From: Anthopleura xanthogrammica
Taxonomy: Eukaryota > Cnidaria > Anthozoa > Actiniaria > Actiniidae
Assembly (NCBI GenBank): GCA_964019055.1
Contig: OZ025207.1
Span: forward strand, 25,701,617 to 25,765,616
Direction: 5' to 3'
DNA: 64,000 nt
Shown: one piece after another, positions 11,936 to 24,800 of the stretch
How positions within the stretch are numbered: the first letter of the stretch is position 1
Layout of the letters: each line of letters opens with the position of its first letter
Made by a program: the position numbers and the translations under genes
The notes under the pieces: model-generated
Told to the model about the DNA's origin: nothing
Database searches by the model: none
Seen by the model: only the letters and a program-made list of their open reading frames with translations

Positions 11936-12896
11936 CCATCTTTATTTCTTGCTTGACTGTGTTTTTACAGACGTTGCCAGGAGGTTTTGATACTCACAAA
12001 GAATTCTGGGACTTTTTAATTTCAAATCGATAATCAGTCGATAAAATCTCGTAGCTTTTACAATAACTTTACTCAATTTCGAAAACTTTTTCAAAAACTA
12101 ACAAAATACGCAGCTTACTTTTGCCAGGCGAAGCATTAACTTTATTTTATTCATGGCTTTATCATCTTATTGAACATGTAGTATTTTCGGAACCTTACCA
12201 ATCGATAACATTTCGGAAAAATTACTAAATATCCCAAGACAGATAAAAGAGTAATTTTCAACTCAATTTTAGGAAATCTTCCAAGACATATTTTGCTCTT
12301 TTATTATCTTTGTGACTTATGATAACAGTGTTTTTAAAATGTTAGAACTATTACGAAGTCAATAGTATTCCGAACGATTTCCGTAAACTACTCGGAAAAC
12401 TCTGGAACTCGAACTTCCAGACTCAAAATATATAAAAACAGTTCAAATCCAATGTTTTTCTCCTTTTATGATAGGATATGATATCAAAGTTTCTTCTCTT
12501 GACACTTTTTCCAAAAAATTGAGAATTTTCTGACGGCATTTGGAAAGATGTCTGCGTCATGAGGGAAATCGGCCAAATTCCAGAAGATTCCTGAATTGCA
12601 TTGTGGGATATGTTGCTCTTGAAAATCATTAGTTCGGACTAGTAAAATATGCAAAGCTGATGTTGTCACGTAAGCATTATCAGCATTTAATCACCTGTTT
12701 GAATGCAGGACAAATGAACAACATACCTCTCTGAATGGTTTGTCGCTCGAGTGATACGGTTACGGTCTAGGTCGGAGAGAGAGAGATCGGGATGTAAAAT
12801 CCAGAGAACAGCTCCAACAAACAACAGACAAATATCATGGAAGCCATTCCAATGTTGAACAATATCAAAGTTTAGGACCCGTAAACATCTTACATA
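11936..12896. promoter_or_regulatory. Shared divergent promoter region, DYNLRB / KIAA0513 homologue
   Basis: The two start codons point away from each other across about 960 bp. No clear TATA box is visible. The sequence contains short frames but nothing recognisable, and possible 5' UTR exons of DYNLRB (donor-like sites near 12118 and 12726 on the minus strand). Coordinated control is inferred from the geometry only. Confidence 0.5.
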
Positions 12897-15800
12897 ATGG
12901 AAAGTTCCTGTAGCTCAAGCGACCAAGAACAAGGTATTGACTTAATTCTTTAAAAGGAATTAGAAATTTTCAGGGTTTACTGCTTACGAATTTAATAAAT
13001 TTTGATTGATAGCCATTTGTTATTATTGCCAGAGTTTTCTAGTAAGTATCAATTTACAATGTTCCTGGAGCTAAATAATTTGATAGTTATGATATAAAAC
13101 TCCGTTATAACTAATTTTATATTCGTGCCTTAATGAAAGCATGCTGTGCCTTCTGTTGGCCTTCAAAGAAGACGAAAATTTTCGCTAAATTTTTCTTTGT
13201 AAAACTTTATTTTCTTTTCTTTTGGCAACTATTTAGGCTTTTATTTTCTTTAGAACTTACATGTCAAGTTAAATATGGAGTATTTTTGGGTCTAGAGATA
13301 AAATTAAGATGACGTGTGGTGCGATAGAAGTCTCTTCAGTTTAGCATGATTTTGTTTATTCGCTGAATAAATATTTTGTCAACTTCTGTCAGAAATGGCG
13401 AGAAGAAGTTTAGACAGCTGCAGGATTTATCGGGAGAGACAAATCTTCTTAAATCTTGACGAGACGGTTATTGAGAACTAGAGGAAGAAGAGCTATTCGA
13501 AATTATTAATCATGACCGTGTGAAAAGAAAGAAAAAGTTTTAAATATACCAAATTAATATAAGAGCGAACGTAGAATAACAAGAACCTTGAAAAACGTGT
13601 TAAAAAATAATTATTTTTGGAAAGGTAAAGAGAAAGACCTTGTACTCAAAGTGTTCGAGTCCTTTAAAATTGCGACAAAATATAATTGATGCATAATTTA
13701 TTTTAAAACTCAAACAAATGTTATTTAATGCCATACTAACTACTGTATGCATATTGCGTTGATCTTTTTATTTATTCAAATTTAAAAAAAATTAGAGTGA
13801 TATGGTTCTTGTGGATTAATATTTTTTAAGGGTTCTTTCGTTTCTAGGCAACCACTGGTTCCTAGGAAACTACATTTCTGTCTCACTAATCAAAATCAAA
13901 ACAAATGTCTTTTTAAAATCACATATTGGAAACTTAAATTTTATGCAAAAACTCAGGTTGCAAATGTTACTGATGGAAATTCTAAAGAAATATTAGTCGA
14001 CAGATCATATTTTGAAGTTGGTATTTCATGTCACATTTAAGTTGCTGTTTTTCACTAGATTTATCAGAGGATTATGAAGATGAGAGTGAGCTCTTTGAAA
14101 GAGAAAGTGATGAATTCATTCAGGATTTTGTCAATAAGATATTCATATCAAGGTGAGAAAAAAACTGACAAAAGTCAATTTTATTCAATTATTTTATTTT
14201 ATTACCAATATATATGCAATCATGTGCTCAATTAGTTAATAAATATTTATTTTCTTGGATATATTGTCTTCAATATGTTTTTTTTCAGAAACATATATGC
14301 AGCAGTATAGTTTGAAATCATAATTACTTGATAAAACAATCTATTTTATTGTTTTATCATGTACTACGTCGAACCAGTTTGAGTTTGCCGTATGCATCTT
14401 ATTATGATTAACCATTGTTTAGTGATTACTTGATGGATAATTGTCAAATTATTAGAATTATTTTCCCTATATTAAATGTTTAATTAGGTACATATCTTTC
14501 TGGTGGATATTTTTTTGGTATACATTAAAGATGGAGGGAATATAAAAATAACGACTGGTCAATGGTCCAAAATGAAGAATCTGATCGGCCACATTGGACC
14601 AATCAACATATAGCCAGTCAATGTTATGTAACAGTCAAGACTGGGCAAAACAACAAATATGGGTGCATGGACAAGTTTCAATTTTGGTATTTTGGTCAGA
14701 CATTGTGTGTTGACTGATCAATTATAAGCCCTGGGGATGGTTGAATATTGATGCTTGATTCCCATCCCCCCTGGTATAACGAGGGGAGTACAGGGACTGC
14801 ATAGCACCATAAGCTTTGAGTGTAGGGACTAATCTGGGGGATTGAGGAAATGCCCCCCCTGCCCTCTGGAAAATGTTGAAAGTGGAGGATACAAGTGGGT
14901 GGTTGGGGATGCTTGCCCTGCCTCTACAATCCCTTTTCTAACTCTGCATACTACTACTTGCTTTCTAACATTTGTGACTGTATAACTTTGATTGTTACAG
15001 TGAAGAAATATCACAAGAATTGAAGGCAAAATTTGGAGTTGTTTGCCAGGTGAGAAATAAATCCTCAAAAATGCTGTGAAATCAGTGATCACATTTATTT
15101 TTAGATTTAGATATTGATTTCATTCTTGTTTCACAAGGCCCCTTTGAATTGTTTCAACGGCAGGTTTCTCTCTTTGCATCGTGCACATGGTTTCTCGATA
15201 GTCTTTGGTGGGTTACCTGTGGTGTGATGCTATTAAACCTCTCCCCAACAAGGGAGCATGGCAGAAATAAATTTATTGATTGGTCTTCCTGTTGTATTAA
15301 CGTGTAGCTTTTCCAAGCGTGCAGGCTTCCTGTGGTGTTGATGCATACAGGGTTTTCAAGAGAATTTACATGCAGGCTCATACATAAACAAATATGGCAG
15401 ACTATATATATTATATTCAATATTATGTAAGCCGCCATATCATCTTGGATATTTACGTGAGCCCACACTAAATTTTTGTAGAAAACAGTTCTGGAAAACT
15501 GCATTCGTCAGCACACGTCAACAGGAAGTCCAATCAATAAATTTATATCTGCCATGCTCCCTTGTCCCCAAGACCCTCCTCCCTCCTTTGGCACACAGGG
15601 ATCCCAAAAAAGAAAATTGTATTGAATAGGCAGCTATAAACGTTGCCAATGTTAAAATGTGAAAATCTTAATCTGGCGCATATGAAATGAATGGTTTATG
15701 ATTGATGTAAAAACTGTGTTTTCATTCCCCTAGCATTCATGTGGTCGACTTTCATTTGCAAAGCACATTGATGCACAGGTAAAACTATTTTGTACCAAGT

Positions 15801-18800
15801 CACCTATTATTATTTTTGTTACAAATTCATATTTTCTCTCAAGTTGTAAATAACTCAAATTCTATTAATTTTAATTATTGACTGTTCCAGCGAGTATATT
15901 GCAAGAGTGTTGATGAGATAACATTTTACAGATTAATCCAGTTCTTTGCTGTAGTATTATTTGAGTAAGTATATGAAATATTTTTTATATCCAGGAAGTA
16001 AATATTATCTATTATTCATTTGAATCAGATGAAGAATATAGTACTGTTAATATTAAAGTCTTCATGTGTTGAAGGTGTAATGTTTTACAAGATTTTATGG
16101 TTAAAAAAATAGAGTTGAGACTTCTTTGGCTTGGGCATAATGTTTTCCCATTTCAGACCATTCCTTAGAGTATCATTTCTTTGTTTATTGGTTGCACATG
16201 ACAAGGCATAAATCAAACAAAGAATCTTATTCTCACGAGAATGACATGTGGTCTAAAATGGGAAAACATTATGCCCAAGGAAAAGAAGTCTATATACCCT
16301 CCAGACCTAAAGACCCCTTGCAGGACTTAAGAATGCAGCTCAATATGGAGGACAAATAGGTCCCAATTCTCAGGAGATTGAAATTCTTTCCAATTGTTTT
16401 TTTCCTCCAAATTGAACTGCTTTGAGCTGCCAACCATTCCATCCCAACCTACCCCTCCCTAGCTAAAAATTGCTACTAATAAAACCATCACTTACTTTCT
16501 TTTGGGTAACGCTGTTATGGCTTCTTTTGCTTTCCTGTAAAGTTATTTTGAGAATTTTGTTTAAATCGTTTGACTTTAGAAATTTGAAAATGCCAAATTG
16601 ACAAATTTAAAATATGAAAGAGCACCCTTAAAATTAAAGTGGGAGGCCTAAAATTGATAATATAGTTCACTACATATAGACCCCTTTCACGTGACGTCCA
16701 AGCAGCTCAATTTGCAGGACAATTCAAAAGAATTTCAATCTCCCGAGAATTGGAACTTATTGTTTTGTCCTCCAAATTGAGCTGCATTCCGACGTGTTGC
16801 AAGGGGTCTATATTACAATTATGTATAAGACTGAAACTGGGGGGGTGGGGGGATTAAATCTCTATTAAATTGTAGCTTAAAGCTAAAGCCTTTCTTTTTG
16901 TTTCCGTGGTTTCCATAGAGACTATATTTCCGGTGCGCCCCCCTTCCCCCCCTGCAACAAGCATACACTTACCGATGTGTTTGGATATCGAGAGCCATCT
17001 CTTGTTTCCTATGGAATTAATAGCATTTTGGTATTAGTGCAGTAGAGCACATCCTAATTTACTTTGCAGCCGTTCTTAGTGTCGGTCTCAAAAGTGGGGA
17101 GGGGTTTTGTGACCGACACTAAGAACGGCTGTAAAGGAGACTAAGCACATCCCTGTTGAAGAAAAACCGCGACTCTGAGGTCCTCCTCCACACCACGCCG
17201 GATAAATTTGAAAACAGCGTTTTCACTTTGAAAACGCAACAAACATTTTCCATCCACACTGAAAACGGATAAAATGTTGTGTTCACAATACAACGATCAT
17301 CGCAAAAGTTGAAATCACGTGGCTATTGTGACGTCAGCGTTTTCTAAAAGTGTCGTTTACAAAATGTTCTCTGCTTAGCCGACGTTTTCAAATTTATCCA
17401 CTCTGGAGAGCCTTTTCGAAAAAAAATCCGTTCTCGGTGGACAAATTTTCCAGATTAGTGTGGACGAAAGGTCTACCTTATAAACAATGTTGCCTTTTCA
17501 AATTTATCCGAAGTAGTGTGGAAGGGTCCTAAAATGGCTTCCCGCAGCATTCAATCTTAACGGAAGTTCTTTCATAATATAATTTTTATCGAATCCTAAA
17601 ACAATCGACTCTTTGCTAATCTAAGTCAGAACACACCAGATAACTCATGCGTGATCATAGATATAGAACCGAAATTCAGTGTGTATGTTGGGTTTTGGGG
17701 AAGAAGGAAAAATCCTTAACGCACCCCTTGGGTGTTGTTGATGTTGCCATGGACTATCCATGATGTTAGATACTAGGCTTTAATCTGGCATGAATTTAGT
17801 GTAAGTATGAAGTATGTACAAATATATAAGTAAGTATGTACAAATATTTCAAGAAAGAAAGGCGATTCCTGCTCTGAATTTATCTAGAACGAAAGGGAAA
17901 TACAAAAAATTAGACTTTCGAACATAAATTCGAACAATGAAAAGTCTAAAGTGAAATACGATAGTTATAATTGCACGAGTTTTTCCGCTATATTTTCATT
18001 TTCCAAAAACATTTTCAAAGAATTTGCGGGATTTAAAAAAATAAATTTATATCGGAACAAAATATTTTTCGAAAATGTTTGAATTGCCACCAATTTTCTC
18101 GGAAAATAATTTTAGTTCTTATTCCTTGATTGATTCTGTTGATTGAAACTATATAGAAGTTTAGAAAACTTTGATTTTCAATTATTGAATTATTTGTGAA
18201 TGTCATGGAAAATTGCCCCAACTTACCACATTATGGTCTATTTTGTATTTACCAAGACCATCATCTTTTAGCTGTATTTCATGATATCCCTTAACTCCAG
18301 GAAGATAGCTGTGCTCCATGCCGGCTGAATCTTGTCGTAGTCGATCACAGATGTAAAGATGGGAAGGTTTTAGTTTTGGCAAGTGGCTCATCGTGATTGA
18401 TCGCTGGAACGTTTAGCACTCACTTGAAAACGAGCAAAGACTTCGTAGGACAATCGGGAAAGCGCGCAATATTGCGATAAATAAGTGTGTTGGAACAATA
18501 ACAGAAGGAAAGAAAAATTATTTATTTATAAACATAGTGTAAATTAGTGAGATAAATTCCAATGAAAGTATAGACGAACAAAGGAGAGAAAAACCGGTAA
18601 ATTATTCATAAATCTAATGTAGAGTGACGAGAAAAGCTTGACCAATATTGAAACGCATTTTAAGAGGACACGTTTCTATAGAGGAAAATATTCGGTCATT
18701 TATTATTGATAAAGTTTTTAAAGAAAAATTGTTAGTAGTAATCTATATTTAATGAATTCGAAAGAAAAAATCTTCACTGAGTTTTAGGCAATTAAGTGAA

Positions 18801-21800
18801 ATCTTTGATAATCAATTATCGAACCGTTTAATCTCTGTTTTATCAGGGATTATTTTAATACCACCTGCCTGGTTTTATTAGCTTACGCCTTTATAACGGT
18901 CTCCTGTCTTAACTGAATTCCTCGTGTAGTTAATACTGCATTTTAAGAAGTTTAACAAAAATTATCCCACGCCATAGAAAATACAGCCAATCAGAAAGCA
19001 GGAAAGCCGTTGTATATTCGTCGGTATTTCACTCTTCCTTCCCATCATGCACTGCGCGTTGAATCTACGCATTTGTATTTTCTATGGTGTGGGATAAAAT
19101 GGTTATACAATGGTTTCTCGTGGCATACCGTGGATATTCCACTCGTCACTCGTATTTTCTTTGTATACACACTCGCCTAAAGGCTCGTGTGTATACGAGA
19201 AACTACAAGTGACTCGTGGGATATTCCACGGTATGCCACTCGAAACCATTGTATAACTATTATAGATGTAATATCGGGCTACAACCACTGACTCGACTGC
19301 TGAGCAGAGTTCACATTGCATGAGAAGGGCTAGAATTTCAAAAGGGGGAACGACCGTAAGGACGTTCAAAGACAACAGATCACATCGTCAGATTTTTTTA
19401 AAATTCCGATGATAAAGTTAATATCACACTAGAAGTAAAATGCATGGGCAAATAAAAAGAGGGGTCCCCGGCTTCGTTTAGCCGTCAGATTGCGTGGAAG
19501 TTCACCCTTTTAGCGGTAAAATCGCGCGAACAACACAAACATGGAAAGCTGTTTAAATGAAGCCATATTTTACTTAAAAGTAAATCCTTCGACTCCATTT
19601 TCCACAGAAATCTAGAAAATGACCCAATAATTGCTTAAACTTTATGTTGAAAATTAGAAATTTAAAATGGTATAGGGCTACAAGGCCGTGGACTTGCAGC
19701 CTTCACGTTACGTAAAATTCTATTCACAAAATATGTGATTTATGCACAAACTATATTATTTCGATTTGATCCAATCGTCATATTTTTTATTTTTTCTGTA
19801 AAGTTAGGTATTATAAAGTACTGAATATCTTCTTCATCGTGGTTTCTTTCTCTGTCATGCAGGTCTCATCAGGCAGATGACTACGTCCCAGCCAAGAACT
19901 TGATGAATATGTGTTTTACTTTTTACCACGAGTTCAACCTAGGTAACTTTAAACCATTTTTTTTCCCACGATAAATAGTGCGCATTTATAAGGGTAGCCA
20001 GTATAGCTGGGTTTCACTTGACGTCATTTCCTGTCTCGTGCGGAATGTTCCTCAGCTGAATCACATGCAAGTTTTCAATAGAATTCTTTCTGGCTGACAG
20101 CACATGGTGGTCAGTGTTTGACCACCATTTGGAGCAGATAATGAGATTCAAATACTTTTGTCAACTGATTGAAACCCAGCTATAGAGCGCATTTTTCCCA
20201 TTTCAGATTACGTTTCATTCTCTTGAGAATAAGTTTCTTTAATTGAGTTTTATCCATATTCATGTGTCTTCTCATGCGCAATCGTTAAACAAAGAAATGA
20301 TACTCTAGGGAATGACCCGCATGATATCTCCGTAAATGGGAAACCATTGCGTAGAAGCTATAGACCCCTTGCAGCACGTTGGAATGCAGCTCAATTTCGA
20401 GGACAAAACATTAGGTTCCAATTCTCAGGAGATTGAAATTCTTTTGATTTTTTCCTCCAAATTGAGCTGCTTTGACGTCACGTGCAAGGGTTCTAAAGAG
20501 AATATGCGACGTTCGAGATATTAAAATCCTAGCACGACACCCAGGCTCTCCGTGAAATTTTCCAAATTTTCCAAAATCGCAATAATCTCAGAAGAATCAT
20601 TAGACATAGTGCTGCAGATTTGACTATAACGTTGTTGTACAGTGAACTGACTAGCATTTTTACCAACATTTTCTTATTGCTAACAGATTTTTCTGTGTTT
20701 TTGTGTTAGGAGATGAAGTCGATACGCCTCAACGGGAGTTCCTCTCGGCTTACCTTAGAAGTCAGCCCATATGGTGAGTAAGTTTAGCGTGTAAGCATAT
20801 CTTGTCTTTTCAGCTGCAAGAAAGGATGATTAGCCACTCCAAATCTTAAATAACGGCATCTAAGCAGACCAAATAAAGTGGGAAATACACGTTGCGATTT
20901 GTCTGTCCGATTCCGGCACGCAAATCGTGCGTGTAGTTTAGAGCCCGATTCAAGCCCGATTCGAAAAAAATTGAATCGGCCCGATTTACAAAATCTGTAG
21001 CACTGTCACAAATTCAAATTCAAATCGGACTTGAATCGGCGCACTACTGAACTGTACACGCACGACCTGCTTCCGGACACATTCTGGCGAATAATCGGGG
21101 CGACAATCGAAGCGTGATGGGCCTTAAGTCTGTCCCCATCCAGTATACCCATTCATGCAGACCACGTGTCATCCCCTTGAGTATTTTCAAGGTAATATGT
21201 TATTTTACTACTAACAAAATACTCCCCAATTTTTTTCTCATCCAATTTTTTTTCTCGTCCGATTTTTTTTTTTCATTCAATTTTTGTTTCTCATGGGCTA
21301 ATGAAGCGAACAAATCCATGTAGTAAATTCTTATTGTTGTGTGTTTTACAGGCAATCAATGCGTTACTGGAATGCAGCATTTTTTGATGCCCTTCATTCA
21401 GAAAAACAAGTCCCAGTCATATCAAGGTAAAATCTCATAGTGTGCACAGAGGTTCTTACACATTCCTGGGCAGGAAGGGGGTGCATGAATCTTTTATTGA
21501 ACCCTGAAAAAACCTGTATCCTGTTCTAAGTCAGGACATGATGGTTGGAAGTGTGTGGATCTGTGTGAGGATCATGCTATCAATAGCGAGTATTAGTTTT
21601 TCGGGTCGATCATGCAGTTCCTGTTTTCTGGTGTGTTTTTCAGTAAAGAATGGTACAGCTGGTCTTCACAAGAACAATCAGAGTACCAAGAATGTGACAA
21701 AAACAGCCTTTTTGGAAAACTAGGGTAAGAATCACTTAAATGTCAGGGACCGCGGAGCATAGTTTTGGACACGTGTGGAGGGGGAAGGAGTAATCTGGGG

Positions 21801-24800
21801 GGTCTAGGGAAATGCCCCCACCACCCCGTAACGTGGTTTTAAGGGGCAATTGCAACACATTTATTGCATTTGACTCATGTCAAAGCTTTAGGCACCTCAT
21901 AACACTTCATAGGCACCTCATAACACTTCATAGGCACCTCATAACACTTCATAGGCACCTCATAACCTCGGAACACTATTCCTGAAGATATCAAGAACCA
22001 GCCTTCACTGGCAACATTTAAAACTAAGCTGAAGACCTACCTTTTTCCCAAATAAGAACACTATGACTTTTTACTACGATTTTCTATTAATTTTCATTTA
22101 AACGTCTTGTAATGTTTTAAATTTTAATTTATTCTTTTTCTCTGTAAAGCGCACTGAGACTATGTATAGTGCGCTATATATCTTTTTCTCTGTAACGCGC
22201 ACTGAGACTATGTATAGTGCGCTATATATCTTTTTCTCTGTAACGCGCACTGAGACTATGTATAGTGCGCTATATATCTTTTTCTCTGTAACGCGCACTG
22301 AGACTATGTATAGTGCGCTATATATCTTTTTCTCTGTAAAGCGCACTGAGACTATGTATAGTGCGCTATATATCTTTTTCTCTGTAAAGCGCACTGAGAC
22401 TATGTATAGTGCGCTATATATCTTTTTCTCTGTAACGCGCACTGAGACTATGTATAGTGCGCTATATATCTTTTTCTCTGTAACGCGCACTGAGACTATG
22501 TATAGTGCGCTATATATCTTTTTCTCTGTAACGCGCACTGAGACTATGTATAGTGCGCTATATATCTTTTTCTCTGTAACGCGCACTGAGACTATGTATA
22601 GTGCGCTATATATCTTTTTCTCTGTAACGCGCACTGAGACTATGTATAGTGCGCTATATATCTTTTTCTCTGTAAAGCGCACTGAGACTATGTATAGTGC
22701 GCTATATATCTTTTTCTCTGTAACGCGCACTGAGACTATGTATAGTGCGCTATATATCTTTTTCTCTGTAAAGCGCACTGAGACTATGTATAGTGCGCTA
22801 TATATCTTTTTCTCTGTAACGCGCACTGAGACTATGTATAGTGCGCTATATATCTTTTTCTCTGTAACGCGCACTGAGACTATGTATAGTGCGCTATATA
22901 TCTTTTTCTCTGTAACGCGCACTGAGACTATGTATAGTGCGCTATATATCTTTTTCTCTGTAACGCGCACTGAGACTATGTATAGTGCGCTATATAAGCG
23001 TTTATTATTATTATAACAAAAACAAAACATTTTAGGCCACTCCCACCTCCCGCAACCGCGTTCTCTGAATTTAATGCATTTTCTCTAGGGACTGTTTACC
23101 ATACGTGCTTTAACGTGTCTCAATATTCTGCGTAAAACCGAGCCTAAACCCTGCGTAAATAAATCTGTAGTCAAGGAACACAGCGGTATTTTACGCTATT
23201 TTTCGAATTCAAAAACCGGCTATTACGCGTGTATACTGCGCCGTTTCATGTGCGCAGTTATGCAAAAGGTAGACCAGGGAATGAACACGGCTACCGCATG
23301 AGGAAAGTTCTTACGGTAGCTACCTACCTGTGGTCCTGGTTCAACGGACACGAGTGAAAAACGTCTGCGCATGCTCCAAGTCCGTATGCATTTTAGTAAA
23401 AACGTCTCAGTGCTATTCGTGTAGAAATATGAAAATTTGACTTTCAAACTTGCCTGACAAATGGACTTTACGAAATGCCAAGACTTAAAGTCAAAGTCAC
23501 ATCTTGAAACTTCAAGCTAATTCTTACATATTGTTTTTACTAATACAGTACCTTGGTCTCACAAAAGTATACTCAAGAAGTTTTTAGTATACTCGGAGAA
23601 AACGAACATTTATTTTCTGACTAAAACTCTTCTAAACTCTTGGAAAACGTGCTGAGAGGCACGCATGCGCAAACATTTTTTCTCTGGTGGCGTTTCAACG
23701 ACCATTAAAGGTGGATGCATTTATTGCTTACTATCAATCACGTGACTTTTCTGGGTTTGACTGGGGGGCAACCAATGGTTGACTGGGGGGCAACTAGTGT
23801 TTCTTAAATCAAATCATGTCAAAATAACTCCTCAAAGTATTCTATCTGACTATTTGTACAACATGAAACCAGAAAACAAGATACACAGACAACCTCCAAC
23901 ATTCTCCAAGTCGGTTAAAACACAGATACTACCGGAAGTGACGTCTATTGATAGTAAGCATATAATGAAAGAAGTATATCATGTTTTTCCACAGAACATT
24001 TGTCAGTAATATGAAAGCATTTGGTCTCGACAGAAATATGTGCTTACAATTTCTGCACAAGATGAGTACAATAGGCGAGCTAGATAAAGGTAGGGACACA
24101 GATAGAAACATTAAACCATGTTTTAATAGTCCCCTTCACAGTTCCCTGCGCCATCTTGAAAGGTAGCTGTGCCTTTGCATTGAAGCGAGATGAACGGTGT
24201 GTGAGCTTGCAATGATAGCTCACCTTTTGTCTCGCTTCAATGCAAAGGCTCAGCTACCTTTCAAGATGGCGCAGGGAACTGTGAAGGGGACTATACCCAG
24301 ATCTTTGGGATGATAACTAAAGGCGCGGAAATACGAGCAACGAAATGGTTTAACTTGTCGGGCAACATTGTGACGTTGCAAGTTGCCGAGCGAATGTTGC
24401 TCGTATAGACCATTTTCGAGATGCGCGAGTGCTTTCTAAAATATCGCAGGCGCAGACATGAAAAAGAGGCATTTTCGCGCAAGATCACGCGTGCTTTTGA
24501 CTCTGCCTGAAAATGCATCGAGATCATGTACGCGCCTGCGATATTTTTGAAAGCGCTCGCACATATCGAAAATTGTCTATTACCACCACGCGCGCTACTA
24601 ATTTTCTTTAATGCAGAGAGTAGAAAGAGCTTCTACTCCTGCATCATGTAAAGCCGTGCAACAAAATTTTGTTGTTGCACGTGGTGGCAATACGAGCAGC
24701 ATTTACTCTCAAACTTGCAACGCAACAATGTTGCGCGACAAGTTGCACGATTTTGTTTCTCGTATTACAGCACCCTCCCTAACTCTTCATGTATATATAA

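Larger units (their letters stand above)
15965..19862 (+). other. Intron 5 of the KIAA0513 homologue, transposon-filled
   Basis: Donor GTAAGT at 15965 and acceptor ATGCAG at 19857-19862. The 3.9 kb hold at least three MITEs, a perfect 21-bp-arm hairpin, two adjacent long inverted repeats and a candidate minus-strand first exon (18227-18391). Confidence 0.75.

Noticed and set aside
15154..15504. 116-codon minus-strand frame across the intron after exon 3 of the KIAA0513 homologue
   Set aside because: No donor or acceptor at suitable positions and no recognisable similarity; a chance frame.
17350..17532. 60-codon frame MSFTKCSLLS...
   Set aside because: Lies entirely inside the non-autonomous transposon 17179-17530.
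22134..22996. CRISPR-like regular repeat array
   Set aside because: The units are contiguous with no unique spacers, in a spliced eukaryotic gene; it is a simple satellite.
22098..23030. Long open frames of about 300 residues on both strands with a repeated 16-residue motif
   Set aside because: They are translations of the 48-bp satellite. The period is divisible by three and both strands are open, so there is no sign of a selected protein.
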